A DNA stretch of 64,000 nucleotides, from positions 27,104,501 through 27,168,500 of the forward strand of contig CM065295.1 of the NCBI GenBank assembly GCA_032871835.1. Reading direction: 5' to 3'. The position numbers and the translations under genes are program-made. The notes under the pieces were generated by a model, which was not told the origin of the DNA, ran no database searches, and saw nothing but the letters and a program-made list of their open reading frames with translations. Shown here piece after piece: positions 55,180-64,000 of this stretch. Source of the stretch: Dipteronia dyeriana (taxonomy: Eukaryota; Streptophyta; Magnoliopsida; Sapindales; Sapindaceae). Numbering within the stretch: position 1 is the stretch's first letter; every line of letters starts with the position of its first letter.

Positions 55180-55696
55180 TATGGTAATCGTGTCGCCTTG
55201 GTCGGGTTACCATCCCCAGAAGGGTCAAGATCGTAAGAGCATAGTTGCCTGCCAGACCAAGGTTGCAAATTTATGGCCTTAGTTGCCCGTCGCTTTCTCA
55301 AGACTGGGACAACCGAATGGCAATTCTAATGCCTAGGTCGGGCTACCACCCCCAATAAAGGTTTGGATCATAAGAGCATAGTTAGGAGTGAAGTTATGGT
55401 CTTAGTTGCCTGCCACTTCCTTAGGACAAGGACAGCCGAATGGCCATCTTGTTGACATGGTTAGGCTACCACACCTAAGAAGGGTTTGTATCGTAAGAGC
55501 ATAGTTTTCAATCAGTCTAAGGTTGCAAAGTTGTAGCCTTAATTGCTAGTCGCTTCCTCAAGACCAGGACAGCCTAATAGCCATCTTGTTGCCTTGGTTG
55601 GACTATGACCCACATGAAGGATATGGGTTGTAAGAGCATAGTTTCCTATCAGGATTAAGACTACTTAGGTAACGGTTTTTCCTTTACAGGGATTGT
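55180..55696 (+). repeat. Tandem repeat in Tat 3' UTR
   Basis: About four diverged copies of a 123-137-bp unit. The marker AAGAGCATAGTT starts at 55235, 55372, 55495 and 55632. Other shared blocks are CCTTGGTCGGGTTACCA, GACAGCCGAATGGCCATCTTG-like and TTGCCTGCC. No coding frame. Tat/Ogre elements are known for hypervariable tandem repeats in this position. Confidence 0.8.
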
Positions 55697-57352
55697 TGAA
55701 AGTTCAGGGGGTGAATAGGTTTTAATCGAATCAATTACCGATTTTTTGATTAATCAATACTAACACAAATTACCCCAAATAAACAAGCATTCAATAAAAC
55801 CAATTATGCTTAAACCATTAACAACACACAATATTTACGTGAAAAACCTCCAAATGGGAAAACCACGGGCTGATATGTGTGCCATGCTCGATCCTCAAAT
55901 CCACTATTGAATGAAAGTTTACAAGCTAGGTTGACTTCCCATCACACCCTCCAGTTACTAACCCTTTCACTCTACCCAACGGGCCTTAATAGTGATTCTT
56001 GATCTATTTGCTTGTGCACTAACAACTTAGTCACAAGACTTAACCTCAATGAAGAGTCAAAACAACCTAAATGTAAATGATAAAATATTCAAACATGCAA
56101 GTAATGCTAGGCAACACTAAATGCTTATCTAGGAATTCAAGGATGTCAATAAAAGCAATTCCTAGATATTAATGTATATATGAATGCTCATAAGACCTAA
56201 CTAAATATAGATATGAATGTCTAATATCTAGTCATCAACAAAAAGCCAATCAACCCAAGTTGTCATAAAACATGGCAAAGAACAATCAATGCAATTAACA
56301 AATGCAATCAATTAGACTTAAACAATATCTAAATGCAAAACATAGAGATTTAGCTAGAATGGCAAAATGGTCACAAATCCTAGATATCACAAAATATAAA
56401 TCTCAACCAACAATCAACAATCCAAGCATGTTATAAATGCAATTAAACTCAATGACATGCATTTAATCAACAATAATTGCTAAACATAGGCACACATGTC
56501 ATAAGATTGGAACAAGAGATTCTAGGGCATGTAGAGATTACCTAGTCAATTAAAACAAAAGAAATCCATGCTTTGAAGATGCAAAAAGATGCTAGATGCT
56601 CATGGATTGGAGTTTGGTTGAGTCAAAATAAGTTTTTGGGAGCACTCTCTCTTTTAGAGTCAATTTGTCTCTCTATAAATGCTTGGTCTCATAAAAATGG
56701 CTTCTTGAACTCCCTTAGCCAAAGAGAAGAGAAGTGGACATATATATTGTACCCTATATGAAACTGTATCGTTTTGGACGAAGGGTAACTAATTCCTGTC
56801 ATGACCATTGTACGTGTCGCTGCCTAGGCAAGTGTCCAGATCGTGGTCTATGCAACATGGCATGACTGGACACTACCGCTGCCTAGGTCGCTGGCTAGGC
56901 ATGTGCACCAAAAACGGTCTAGACCGCGGTACACACTTGGGAACCTCCGCTTGGGAGACCGCTGTGCATGCAAGTTGCACAAGCCGCGGTAGCAGTAGCG
57001 TGCTGGAGAACACGCTGTGTAAACCGCGGTGAAGGTAATGCATAGGGAGCGGCCCTAACCGCGGTTAAGAGGAAAATCCTCTTCTAAGGGCAAGCTAAAT
57101 GCATCAAACACACAAACAAGAGTTTGGACACAAAAGGCACACAAGAAGGCAAATAAGCAAGCATGTAAGATGATCAAAACATGCATGAGAGTGTGTGTGC
57201 ACTAAAAAATCTTCAAACAAGGTTAAGCAAATGATTTACCTTTTGAAGCTTGAGCTCATTCTTGAACAATGATGGCCTAAACTACCCTTACATATTAATC
57301 CCTAAATGTGGTTGTCAACGAAATGAGTCAATCAAAAACTGAGGAACTTACA
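55697..57352 (-). mobile_element. Sirevirus-like solo LTR (1656 bp), TSD ATTGT
   Basis: Minus orientation: TGTAAG (complement at 57352) to TTTCA (complement at 55697). ATTGT occurs at 55692-55696 and 57353-57357. It has the LTR landmarks TTCACCCCCTGAA near the 3' end and CCCGTTGGG. Within 56924-57065 there are four CCGCGGT sites. It lies in the Tat 3' region. Confidence 0.88.
56924..57065. repeat. Cluster of ACCGCGGT palindromic sites
   Basis: CCGCGGT at 56924, 56984, 57024 and 57059, the last within the perfect palindrome AACCGCGGTT, in otherwise AT-rich surroundings. They lie on the 5' (U3) side of the solo LTR. Confidence 0.6.
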
Positions 57353-57357
57353 ATTGT

Positions 57358-58060
57358 ATGTGCCTCGACTGTGTTATTGCCTAGGTATCAATTTCCCCTT
57401 TATAGGGATGATAAGTACCTCGATAGATGTTTTCACCTAAGCACCGAGGCTCTAGATGCAAGAGTGTTAGGTGCCCCGATTGAGATATCGACTAAGTATC
57501 GGGATATCATGTATATGGGAATCCTTGATACCTATATTCATTCGACTAGATTTTCGCCTAAGTACCAAAATCCCCAGAATTTGGTACCACGGATTTCCTA
57601 AAAAGGTTAATCAATATTGATGGTTCTTCTTATAAGGATATTCTAAGATTCATTGACTAAGTACCTTGTTAACCAGGTACTAGTCACCTATTACACATTA
57701 TATATTGCCTGTATCAAACTTTTAAGTTTTCTTGTAACACTAGATGTTGCTAAGTCAGATATATGTAGGGGACTGCTACCCAGATCGAGATTTTATATGG
57801 TTTGGAGTCAGGTAAGCTAAACCAAAATTGTAGTCAACCAGAAAAACAAAAAAAAACTCTTTTATTAATCTTTAAAGGATCCTATTCCTCGATTATGGGC
57901 TACAAATAAAAAAAAATACATGAGAGAAGGATAATGGCTTCCTTAATCTAGCAGGGAGCCCACCATTTTCCACGGGCAACATATAAAGATCTTGATTATT
58001 GGTTTCTCAAATGGATCATGCAACAGCCTCTTCTAGGTTGACACTCCCCCAACTCCTCCC
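57358..58060 (+). other. Tat 3' non-coding region
   Basis: It continues the Tat 3' UTR after the solo LTR's target duplication. It is rich in TACCTAGG/ACCTCGAT-like motifs reminiscent of 46265-46450, but I could not align it as an LTR. I see no gene; the open frame at 57308-57601 looks incidental. Confidence 0.35.
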
Positions 58061-58818
58061 TCATTGCCTGGCTGAATCCTCTCTACAAGCGTAACATCTC
58101 CACCTATCGACTGCTATCTGCACAACCTCCTCAATTGTGGCTTTTGTTTGAGTCAGGTCTATAAGAATATCCTCCACTATAATTGTACCAGTTTGGTCCA
58201 CCACTAACACCACCACCATTATGGTAGGGTCAACATGGGTGCCTCCCACCTTGGCCAAGCTTGCCTGAATCTTTGCCTCCTTGGTAGTCTCAGTCTGGTC
58301 CAGTGCCACCCTTACAGGTCCAGTTGGAGAGGTAGGATGGTCAGGAGCTCCCTTCTTAGGTTGACCTTCTACTGCAGTACCATATGGTAGGAAAGAGAAT
58401 ATAGGCAACTAATAATCATCCTTATCTTTCTCATCAGCCACTACACCTCGAGAGGGGCCAGTCTCCATAGAAGTGGGTGTACCCTTTTCAATCGCCTTCT
58501 TCTTGATCTCCTCACATTTCTACCTCTCAATGAATCGTAAGTCGAAAGGGGGAGGTAGAGTTTTGTCCATCAGGTAGGCTACGAAGAAGTACCCATCCCT
58601 AAAGGAGGCATCTGCCTTGGTCTCCAGGATTGCTACACTAGAGTGCACAACCCGGTTCTCTTCTTCTAGTTTTTTGACTTTCTCCTTCTGGCCATCTCTT
58701 TTAAGGGAGTGACGCTCTGACCAGAGGAATTTTCAATCGTAAGAGTTCTTCATTTACTGTAGATCATTTTGAGCCTTAACCAGAATCTTTTCAGTTTTGT
58801 CCAGATCTTGGTTTAAAT
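58061..58818 (-). pseudogene. Antisense ORF of Tat element, C-terminal part
   Basis: On the strand opposite gag-pol: a coiled-coil-like segment (KVKKLEEENRVVHSSVAILE), SFRDGYFFVAYLMDKTLPPPFDLRF, KCEEIKKKAIEKG, then a Pro/Thr-rich tail (58061-58408). Some Tat elements (Grande/Retand group) carry an antisense gene between pol and the 3' LTR, related to the Pfam 'putative gypsy type transposon' family. Position and coiled-coil character fit. Several stops are present, and a hAT-like element interrupts it at 58819. Confidence 0.45.
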
Positions 58819-59429
58819 TAGGGATCTCAATTTGACCCGCACCCGCAGGCACCCTTCCAAACCTGACCCTATAGGGTCGGGTGTGGATGGTGAATTTACA
58901 ACCCGCGGATCCGTAAACCTGTTTACTGAAAAACCCGGTGGGTTTGTGGGCGAGTGCGGGTTGGAAAAATTAACCTGCGGGCTGGACTCGCGAACCCGCA
59001 TAAATAAAATACTTGTATATAAACATATATAGACATTTCAATTATTTTTGGTCTTTTATTTTTATGGTTATTATTGTTTTGTAATGTATCAAGTAGGGAA
59101 TTAGAAATGGAAATTTAATTCATTTAAGTATCCAATAGGTGATTACATATGGAAATTTACAAATGATAAATCGTGGGTTCGCGGGTTCACGGGTTGCGGG
59201 TTTGTGGATTTATGGGTATCCTACGGGTGAAGTATCCACCATTGAACCCACATTGTTTTGCGGTTTCACGGGTGAGGGTATTGGTGCAGCCATAACCCAC
59301 AGGTTCAAACCCGCCAGCGAACCCGCTTACCTACACGGGTTCGAGGGCGGGCATGGGTGAGGGAAATTTTCGTGGGTGAGGGTTTTGATTTTACAAAACC
59401 TATCCGAACCTGACCCGCTACCATTCTTA
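58819..59429. mobile_element. hAT-like non-autonomous element, 8-bp TSD
   Basis: A 611-bp GC-richer block made of repeated GGGTTCGCGGG/ACCCGC motifs. The ends begin TAGGGATCTCAA and, on the other strand, TAAGAATGGTAGCGGG. The flanks are GTTTAAAT (58811-58818) and GTTTGAAT (59430-59437), seven of eight matching. Eight-bp duplications and TAGGG-type ends with subterminal GGGTCGGGT repeats are typical of plant hAT-derived elements. No transposase. Confidence 0.7.
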
Positions 59430-60138
59430 GTTTGAATACTATACAACCCTCTATAATTTGGCAAGCTCCCCCTGACCACGCCAAGCTCGGCTTCAGAAGT
59501 TTTCGTAAGCCCCCAACCTTGTGGCTTATGGCCACATTGAACATGAAGGCCTATAAGTCACAACACATATGTGTGCTACCGTCCTGGTATCAGACGTATA
59601 CATATGAAAGAAGTTTGGAACAAGTTGTTTTACCTCAACCAGTTGAACCCTTGGTGATCAAGACGTCCACAGGCATGAAGGCCATGTCTCCTAGCCCCCC
59701 GCTTGAGCAAGAAGCTGTAAACCGGTTCAAGACCTCATCTTGGTTACTGCTTCTCAATCAGGGTCTAGATCTATCCCTTAGAGCAACAACAGTTGCAGCA
59801 GGATCGAGACTCCTCTCTATTCGGGTAGACAGAGGAGAGAGGATGTGTGGAGTCAGACTACTAGCAGTAGTAGTAGGAGGAGCGGGAGCAGTAGCATGAG
59901 CAATAACAGTAACAGAAGTATTAGTAGGATCGGTAGAATCCTGACCCATCACTATGGCCCATATGGTCACCAATTTCGTAAATTGGAATCCAAGAACAGG
60001 TGGTGAGGTAGGAGGTATAACAGAAACCTCGACCGGGACTGATATAAGCCTGCCTTGCTTAGCCAAGGAAGTAGAAGTTGTTGTAGAAGTTGTAGAAGAA
60101 GAAGGAGTTCTAGCAGTTCTGGTAGTAGGAGAAGGCAT
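59430..60138 (-). pseudogene. Antisense ORF of Tat element, N-terminal part
   Basis: The minus-strand frame from an ATG at 60138 (MPSPTTRTARTPSSSTTS) is Ser/Thr/Pro-rich for about 125 codons. It then breaks at stops near 59756 and 59590 and continues as AFMFNVAISHKVGGLRK towards the hAT-like insertion. Sequence on both sides of that insertion is in the same strand and style. No catalytic domain recognised. It could be a separate element's gene. Confidence 0.4.
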
Positions 60139-60159
60139 GGAGATGGGAGACCTAGAAGG

Positions 60160-61290
60160 TTAAGCATGGAGAGAGAAAGTCAAGTCTTCAATCGGCTCGA
60201 TCAATGACGGGAAGGACTTGATCTTCTTTAATTCTTCAAGGTACCTCATCTCTTTATCCTTGATAATCTTCAAGGAATTGTCTTTGTTGGCTGGTTCGTC
60301 CTTCATTGCCTTCATCCTTTGATGGCAATCTTCAATCTTCTTATTATATATTGGACCCATCAACCATGTCCATCTTCAAGGAGTCATCTAACTTGGTCCT
60401 GAGTTGAAGGTTTTACTTCTTCAACTTCTTGATTTCTTGATTTTTCTTTTTCAAGGACCTTTGAAGACTTTTAATGAAGTCTTCATAACCAAACCCTTCA
60501 TCACTCAAGTTCTTGGAGCTTGAACTTTCTTTATCGAAGCTTCTACCACTTGTGTTCTCGTGACAATCATCATCTAAGCTTGCTTCTTCAATGTTGACCT
60601 TGAGTGATGGATGTCTTGTGGCCGATTTAGAGTTGTCATCATGTAAAGCATACAAGACTATGTGGTTTTTTTCACATCCCTCGGAATCCGAAGAGCTTTC
60701 TTCACTTTCACTACAAAAGTGGATCATTGATTTGCCTCTTTGACTCTTGTTCTTCGAGTTTCTACAATCAGTGGAGATATGCCCATAGCCGCCACAATCA
60801 AAACATTGAAGCTTGATCTTCGAGGTACCTAGAACGGTACCTTCATGGATGACTTTTAGAATCTCTCAAGCTTCTCGAACATCTCGAGTGGTTTGGATAA
60901 GTTTTGATTGACTCTCACCTACTGTACAATATAAGGCACGGAGACACTTTGAGTTCCACTCGGCAGCCTTGAGTTCATCATTTGTCCATTTGAAACTGGG
61001 CTGAGACATAGAAGCCCTATTCTCTTATGTCTCTGTGGGAGGTGAGTATCCTTCTTCCACACACATCCACACATGCTTATCAAGGTCACACAAAAAGATT
61101 TCCATCCTCACTTTCAAAGAGGAGTAGTTATCCTTGGTGAGCATAGGTGGTTCAGAGATCAATACACCCTCTAGTCTCTCAAAATCACTAATGGTGTTTT
61201 GGGTTATATGAATGCAAAAGTAATGCAATGAACAAATGCAAACAAATGAAAGACACACAAACAAGAGCTTGGATCACCAAAGTATGTCTA
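60160..61290 (-). pseudogene. Sirevirus-like copia gag
   Basis: On the minus strand: LISEPPMLTKDNYSSLKVRMEIFLCDLDKHVW (partly), the N-terminal copia gag region; then TNDELKAAEWNSK; a zinc knuckle CFDCGGYGHISTDC near 60790-60830; an acidic Ser-rich domain (SESEESSSDSEGCEKN); and a Lys-rich coiled coil ending near 60160. Stops interrupt it near 61023, 60725 and 60410. Protease, integrase and RT are absent, so the element is truncated here. Confidence 0.7.
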
Positions 61291-61310
61291 GGCACCTACT
61301 TTGATACCAA
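61291..61310 (-). other. Primer binding site of Sirevirus-like element
   Basis: Minus-strand TTGGTATCAAAGTAGGTGCC begins one base after the LTR end (TTTCA at 61312). One mismatch to the initiator-Met complement. Confidence 0.8.
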
Positions 61311-61311
61311 T

Positions 61312-63290
61312 TGAAAATAACCCTTAAAATGTGTGTGTGTGTCTATACCTAGAGGGGGGTGAATAGATTTTAATCAAGTCTACCAATCTTTCTTGATTAG
61401 TCAATATTCAATATTCACCCAACAAAACAAACATACAACATCAAGTGTAAAAATACGGAATTAAATAACACAAGATGTATACGTGGAAAACCCTCCAAAC
61501 AAGAAAAAACCATAGACTGTTAAGTGTGCCACACTCGATCGTAGAAATCCACTATATATGCAAAGGTTACACCCTCAAGTGATTCTCGGACTCTCACTCT
61601 CGAAAACCTCAGCCTTTGGACACCGCCACTCACCATTCTTTGTTTAGTCCCTAGTGATATCCCCTGTTACACTACTCTTGGAGTGAACATTTCCTACTCT
61701 ACCCCCTTGGGCATTTTACAGTGGCACCTGACTAATTGCTTGCCAACCCTTCCTTTGGTTGCAAGACTAGAATTGCTTGTGCACTACACACCGGTAGCCA
61801 CAAGACTTAATTCTCAATGAAAAGAACAACAACCTATGTGAATATGTAAAAATATTCTATATGTAAATAATGCTAGGCAACACTAAATGCTTATATAGGA
61901 ATTAAAGAATGTCACTAAGTGCAATTCCTAGATATCAATGTCTAAATGAATGCTCATAAAGACCCAACTAGATATGGATATGCAATATTACAATCTAGTT
62001 ATCAAATAAAGCCATTTCAACATATGTTGTCATTAAGCATGGCATGGTCAATAAATGCAATCATCAAAATGCAATAAATATGACCTAATTAGCTAGAGGC
62101 AGATATGACCTATATGCTAGCTATCACAATACGAGAACCCAAACATCAACAATAATCTCTACTTGTAATAGAAATCCTAATCTAGAGGCATACAAGTCAT
62201 AAAAGAGATATCTTTCTAATATAGAACACAAGAATGATGAAAATGGTGTTTTTCTTAACAAGTTACATATGTTGATGAAGACCCATGCAAAGAAACATTT
62301 TAGATGAAGCTATATGATGTTAGTTTCATGCAAGAATGACGGGTGTTTAGGTTTTAAGAGTTAAAGAAGCAAGCTTGATGTTTTATCTCACTAGAGGAAC
62401 TCCTTCTCTCACTAAGATTTGGAAATTCTGAGTTCTAGGTCTAAATGGGGTAGAAGACGTCATTTTGGGAGATGATTTTTGGGTGTCAGAAGCAACCTTA
62501 GGGTGACCTGAATGATATGTCGCTTCAAGGTTGCTTTGCTCTCAGGTTTGGGAGCCAAAATATGCTTGAAAAAGCGACTTGGAAGTTAGGTGGCCCTGAG
62601 GTCGCCCTAGGGTCACCCTGAGGTCGCTTTGCTCTCGGGAAAAAACGCTATAGAACAATAGCTCCAGATTCGGGCTACACAAAACATGACCAAATGACAT
62701 ACAAACCTTTCGTATAATATACCATTGGAAAGGTATGGAAGTCTACTTTCTATTTATATTTACAAAACATGATTTGGATGACTGCAGAAAGAGTTATGGT
62801 CAAATGAGTGACCAAAGGTCAGATTTGGACTTTAACAAGAATGCCCAAACTCATGGAATAAAACCATGTGACCAAAGACCAAACTAAAATAAGAGTGGAA
62901 CCTTCTCAAATGTTCACTCAACGCGCTTAAACAAACACACCATCGTGTAAGCATAGACATATCTGAACAAGCCACGGAATACGAATTAAACATACAACAA
63001 GCACACTTAAAACTAATAATGAAATGTATGATGACACATGCAACAACTCAAATACATGTAAGTAGGTGTGTGTACAGTAATAAATGCATGTCAATGTAAA
63101 TGCATATATATGAAATGTGAATGTGTGCAACTAAATCTCTTTAATAAGAAATAAGCACAAGTGAACTACCTCTTGAAGCTCACTGAGAGATTGGACACTT
63201 GCCATTAAAAGCCTAAGCTATCCATTACACATTGAATCCCTGATGTGATTTGTCATGAAATAAGCTAATCATAAAATTGAGGTTCTTACA
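61312..63290 (-). repeat. Sirevirus-like 5' LTR (1979 bp)
   Basis: TGTAAGAACC (complement at 63290) to TTTTCA (complement at 61312), sharing landmarks with 55697-57352. It has an internal patch at about 62490-62640 with repeated GGTCGC/AGGGTGACC motifs, in the same relative area as the CCGCGG cluster of the solo LTR. TTCACCCCCCTCTAGG lies near the 3' end. Confidence 0.8.
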
Positions 63291-63841
63291 GGATATTAGT
63301 CTCTCATAGCTATATCTAGTTAAGTCTTCTTGCATTTTCATTTAGACATTGATTTCTAGGAATTGCATTTATTTACTTCTTTGAATTCCTAGATAAGCAT
63401 TTAGTGTAGCCTAGCACTACTTGTATGTTTGAATATTTCATCATATTCACTTAGGTTGTTTGACTCTTCATTAAGGTTAAGTCCTGTGACTAATTGGTTA
63501 GTGCACAAACAAGTCGATCAATAATCACTATCAAAGCCCGTTGGGTAGTAGTGGTGGGTTAGTAAACTTAGGTTGTAAAAATCATTGCAATAGTGGATTT
63601 GAGGATCGGATGTGGCTAGAAGGATAGCACGTGGTTTTTCCCTTGTCGAAGGGTTTCCATGTATACATCGTGTGTTATTTATTGTTTTAAGCATAATTAG
63701 TTTAATTGAATGCTTTATAATCTAGGGTAATATTTGATAATATTGATTAATCAAAAAGTTGGTAATTGATTCGTTCCTCCCCCCCCCCCCCCCCCCCCCT
63801 TCCTTCTTGGTATAGACATAAACACTTTTGAGGGAATTTCA
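63291..63841 (+). repeat. Sirevirus-like LTR 3' part, opposite orientation
   Basis: It begins inside an LTR directly at the 5' edge of the minus-strand LTR and runs to GGAATTTCA at 63841. A run of 21 C (63779-63799) sits where related LTRs have five or six. The two LTRs are therefore arranged head to head. Confidence 0.75.
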
Positions 63842-64000
63842 ATTAGTATCAGAGTCGGTGCCTAGATATACTTAGGTGATCCGTTATCTGTACGTGTCAT
63901 GCTTTGTACTTTTTGGTTGTTTACATGTCTTAGACTTCATTATTTCATTACTATGACATGTAGATTTTAGTTTTTATTGCAAATTAAATGCATGTTCTTG
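63842..64000 (+). other. Primer site and leader of a second Sirevirus-like element
   Basis: TTAGTATCAGAGTCGGTGCC (63843-63862) matches the primer-site position of the element at 61291-61310, with TTAGTATCAGAG in place of TTGGTATCAAAG. Leader sequence continues past the window end, so gag should lie just outside. Confidence 0.7.

Noticed and set aside
56573..57032. Open frames inside the Sirevirus-like solo LTR
   Set aside because: They have no homology signal and lie wholly in LTR sequence bounded by target duplications.
58832..59360. Plus-strand frames in the GC-rich block
   Set aside because: They arise from GGGT/CGGG repeats within the hAT-like element and show no domain.
63779..63799. 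Run of 21 C as a functional element
   Set aside because: Related LTRs have five or six C here. Slippage or an assembly/sequencing length error is more likely.

Overview
The window is repeat-rich plant (angiosperm) nuclear DNA. Every coding region I can recognise belongs to a retroelement or an endogenous virus. I found no host gene, tRNA, rRNA or CRISPR. The plant origin follows from Ty3/gypsy, Ty1/copia, Sirevirus-like, Tat-like, LINE and hAT remnants, from initiator-Met-type primer sites (TGGTATCAGAGC), and from an endogenous caulimovirid. The species cannot be named from the sequence. Nested insertions and many solo LTRs suggest old heterochromatin. Two LTR families recur. Family A LTRs run TGATGAGAATC...GTTCATATCA and family B LTRs run TGATGAG...GATTTCCATCA.

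Region 1 (1-17860): a degraded caulimovirid (pararetrovirus-like) copy on the minus strand. Its regulatory region lies at 1712-2038, a second ORF of unknown function is split over 7488-9976, RNase H, RT and protease lie at 9966-11936, and zinc-knuckle and coat-like parts lie at 11937-17860. Family A insertions interrupt it: a six-LTR tandem array (2039-7487, target duplication TTATC), a solo LTR (8382-9334) and a deletion derivative (13007-16224, CCACG). A family B LTR at 1-1711 carries its own family A solo LTR (GTTCT).

Region 2 (17861-24777): rearranged pieces. These are a family A gag-protease deletion derivative (18040-20345), a family B gag with its 5' LTR (20346-22804), a Sirevirus-like LTR tail, and a Tat-like LTR and leader.

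Region 3 (24778-37972): a complete but RT-less family A element (24778-29377, AATTA), a copia LTR fragment, a gypsy element on the minus strand carrying gag, protease, RT, RNase H and integrase (about 30386-36182) with a solo LTR in its integrase (CTTAG), and a family B LTR carrying a family A solo LTR (TGTTC).

Region 4 (37973-45939): a decayed Ty1/copia element with a LINE 3' end embedded in it.

Region 5 (45940-60140): a decayed Tat-lineage gypsy element with gag, protease, RT, RNase H, a second RNase H, integrase, a tandemly repeated 3' UTR and a probable antisense ORF. It is interrupted by a 1.9-kb mini family A element (AGTTT), a Sirevirus-like solo LTR (ATTGT) and a hAT-like element (8-bp duplication). 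Region 6 (60160-64000): a Sirevirus-like copia 5' end on the minus strand abutting an oppositely oriented LTR end.

The most unusual signals are a hairpin motif with compensatory stem changes shared by both LTR families, the multi-LTR array inside one target duplication, the modular LTR promoters of family A, and its RT-less derivatives, which share the same 3' coding tail. Target duplications, frames and junctions were read by eye; family names come from motif recognition, not database searches.
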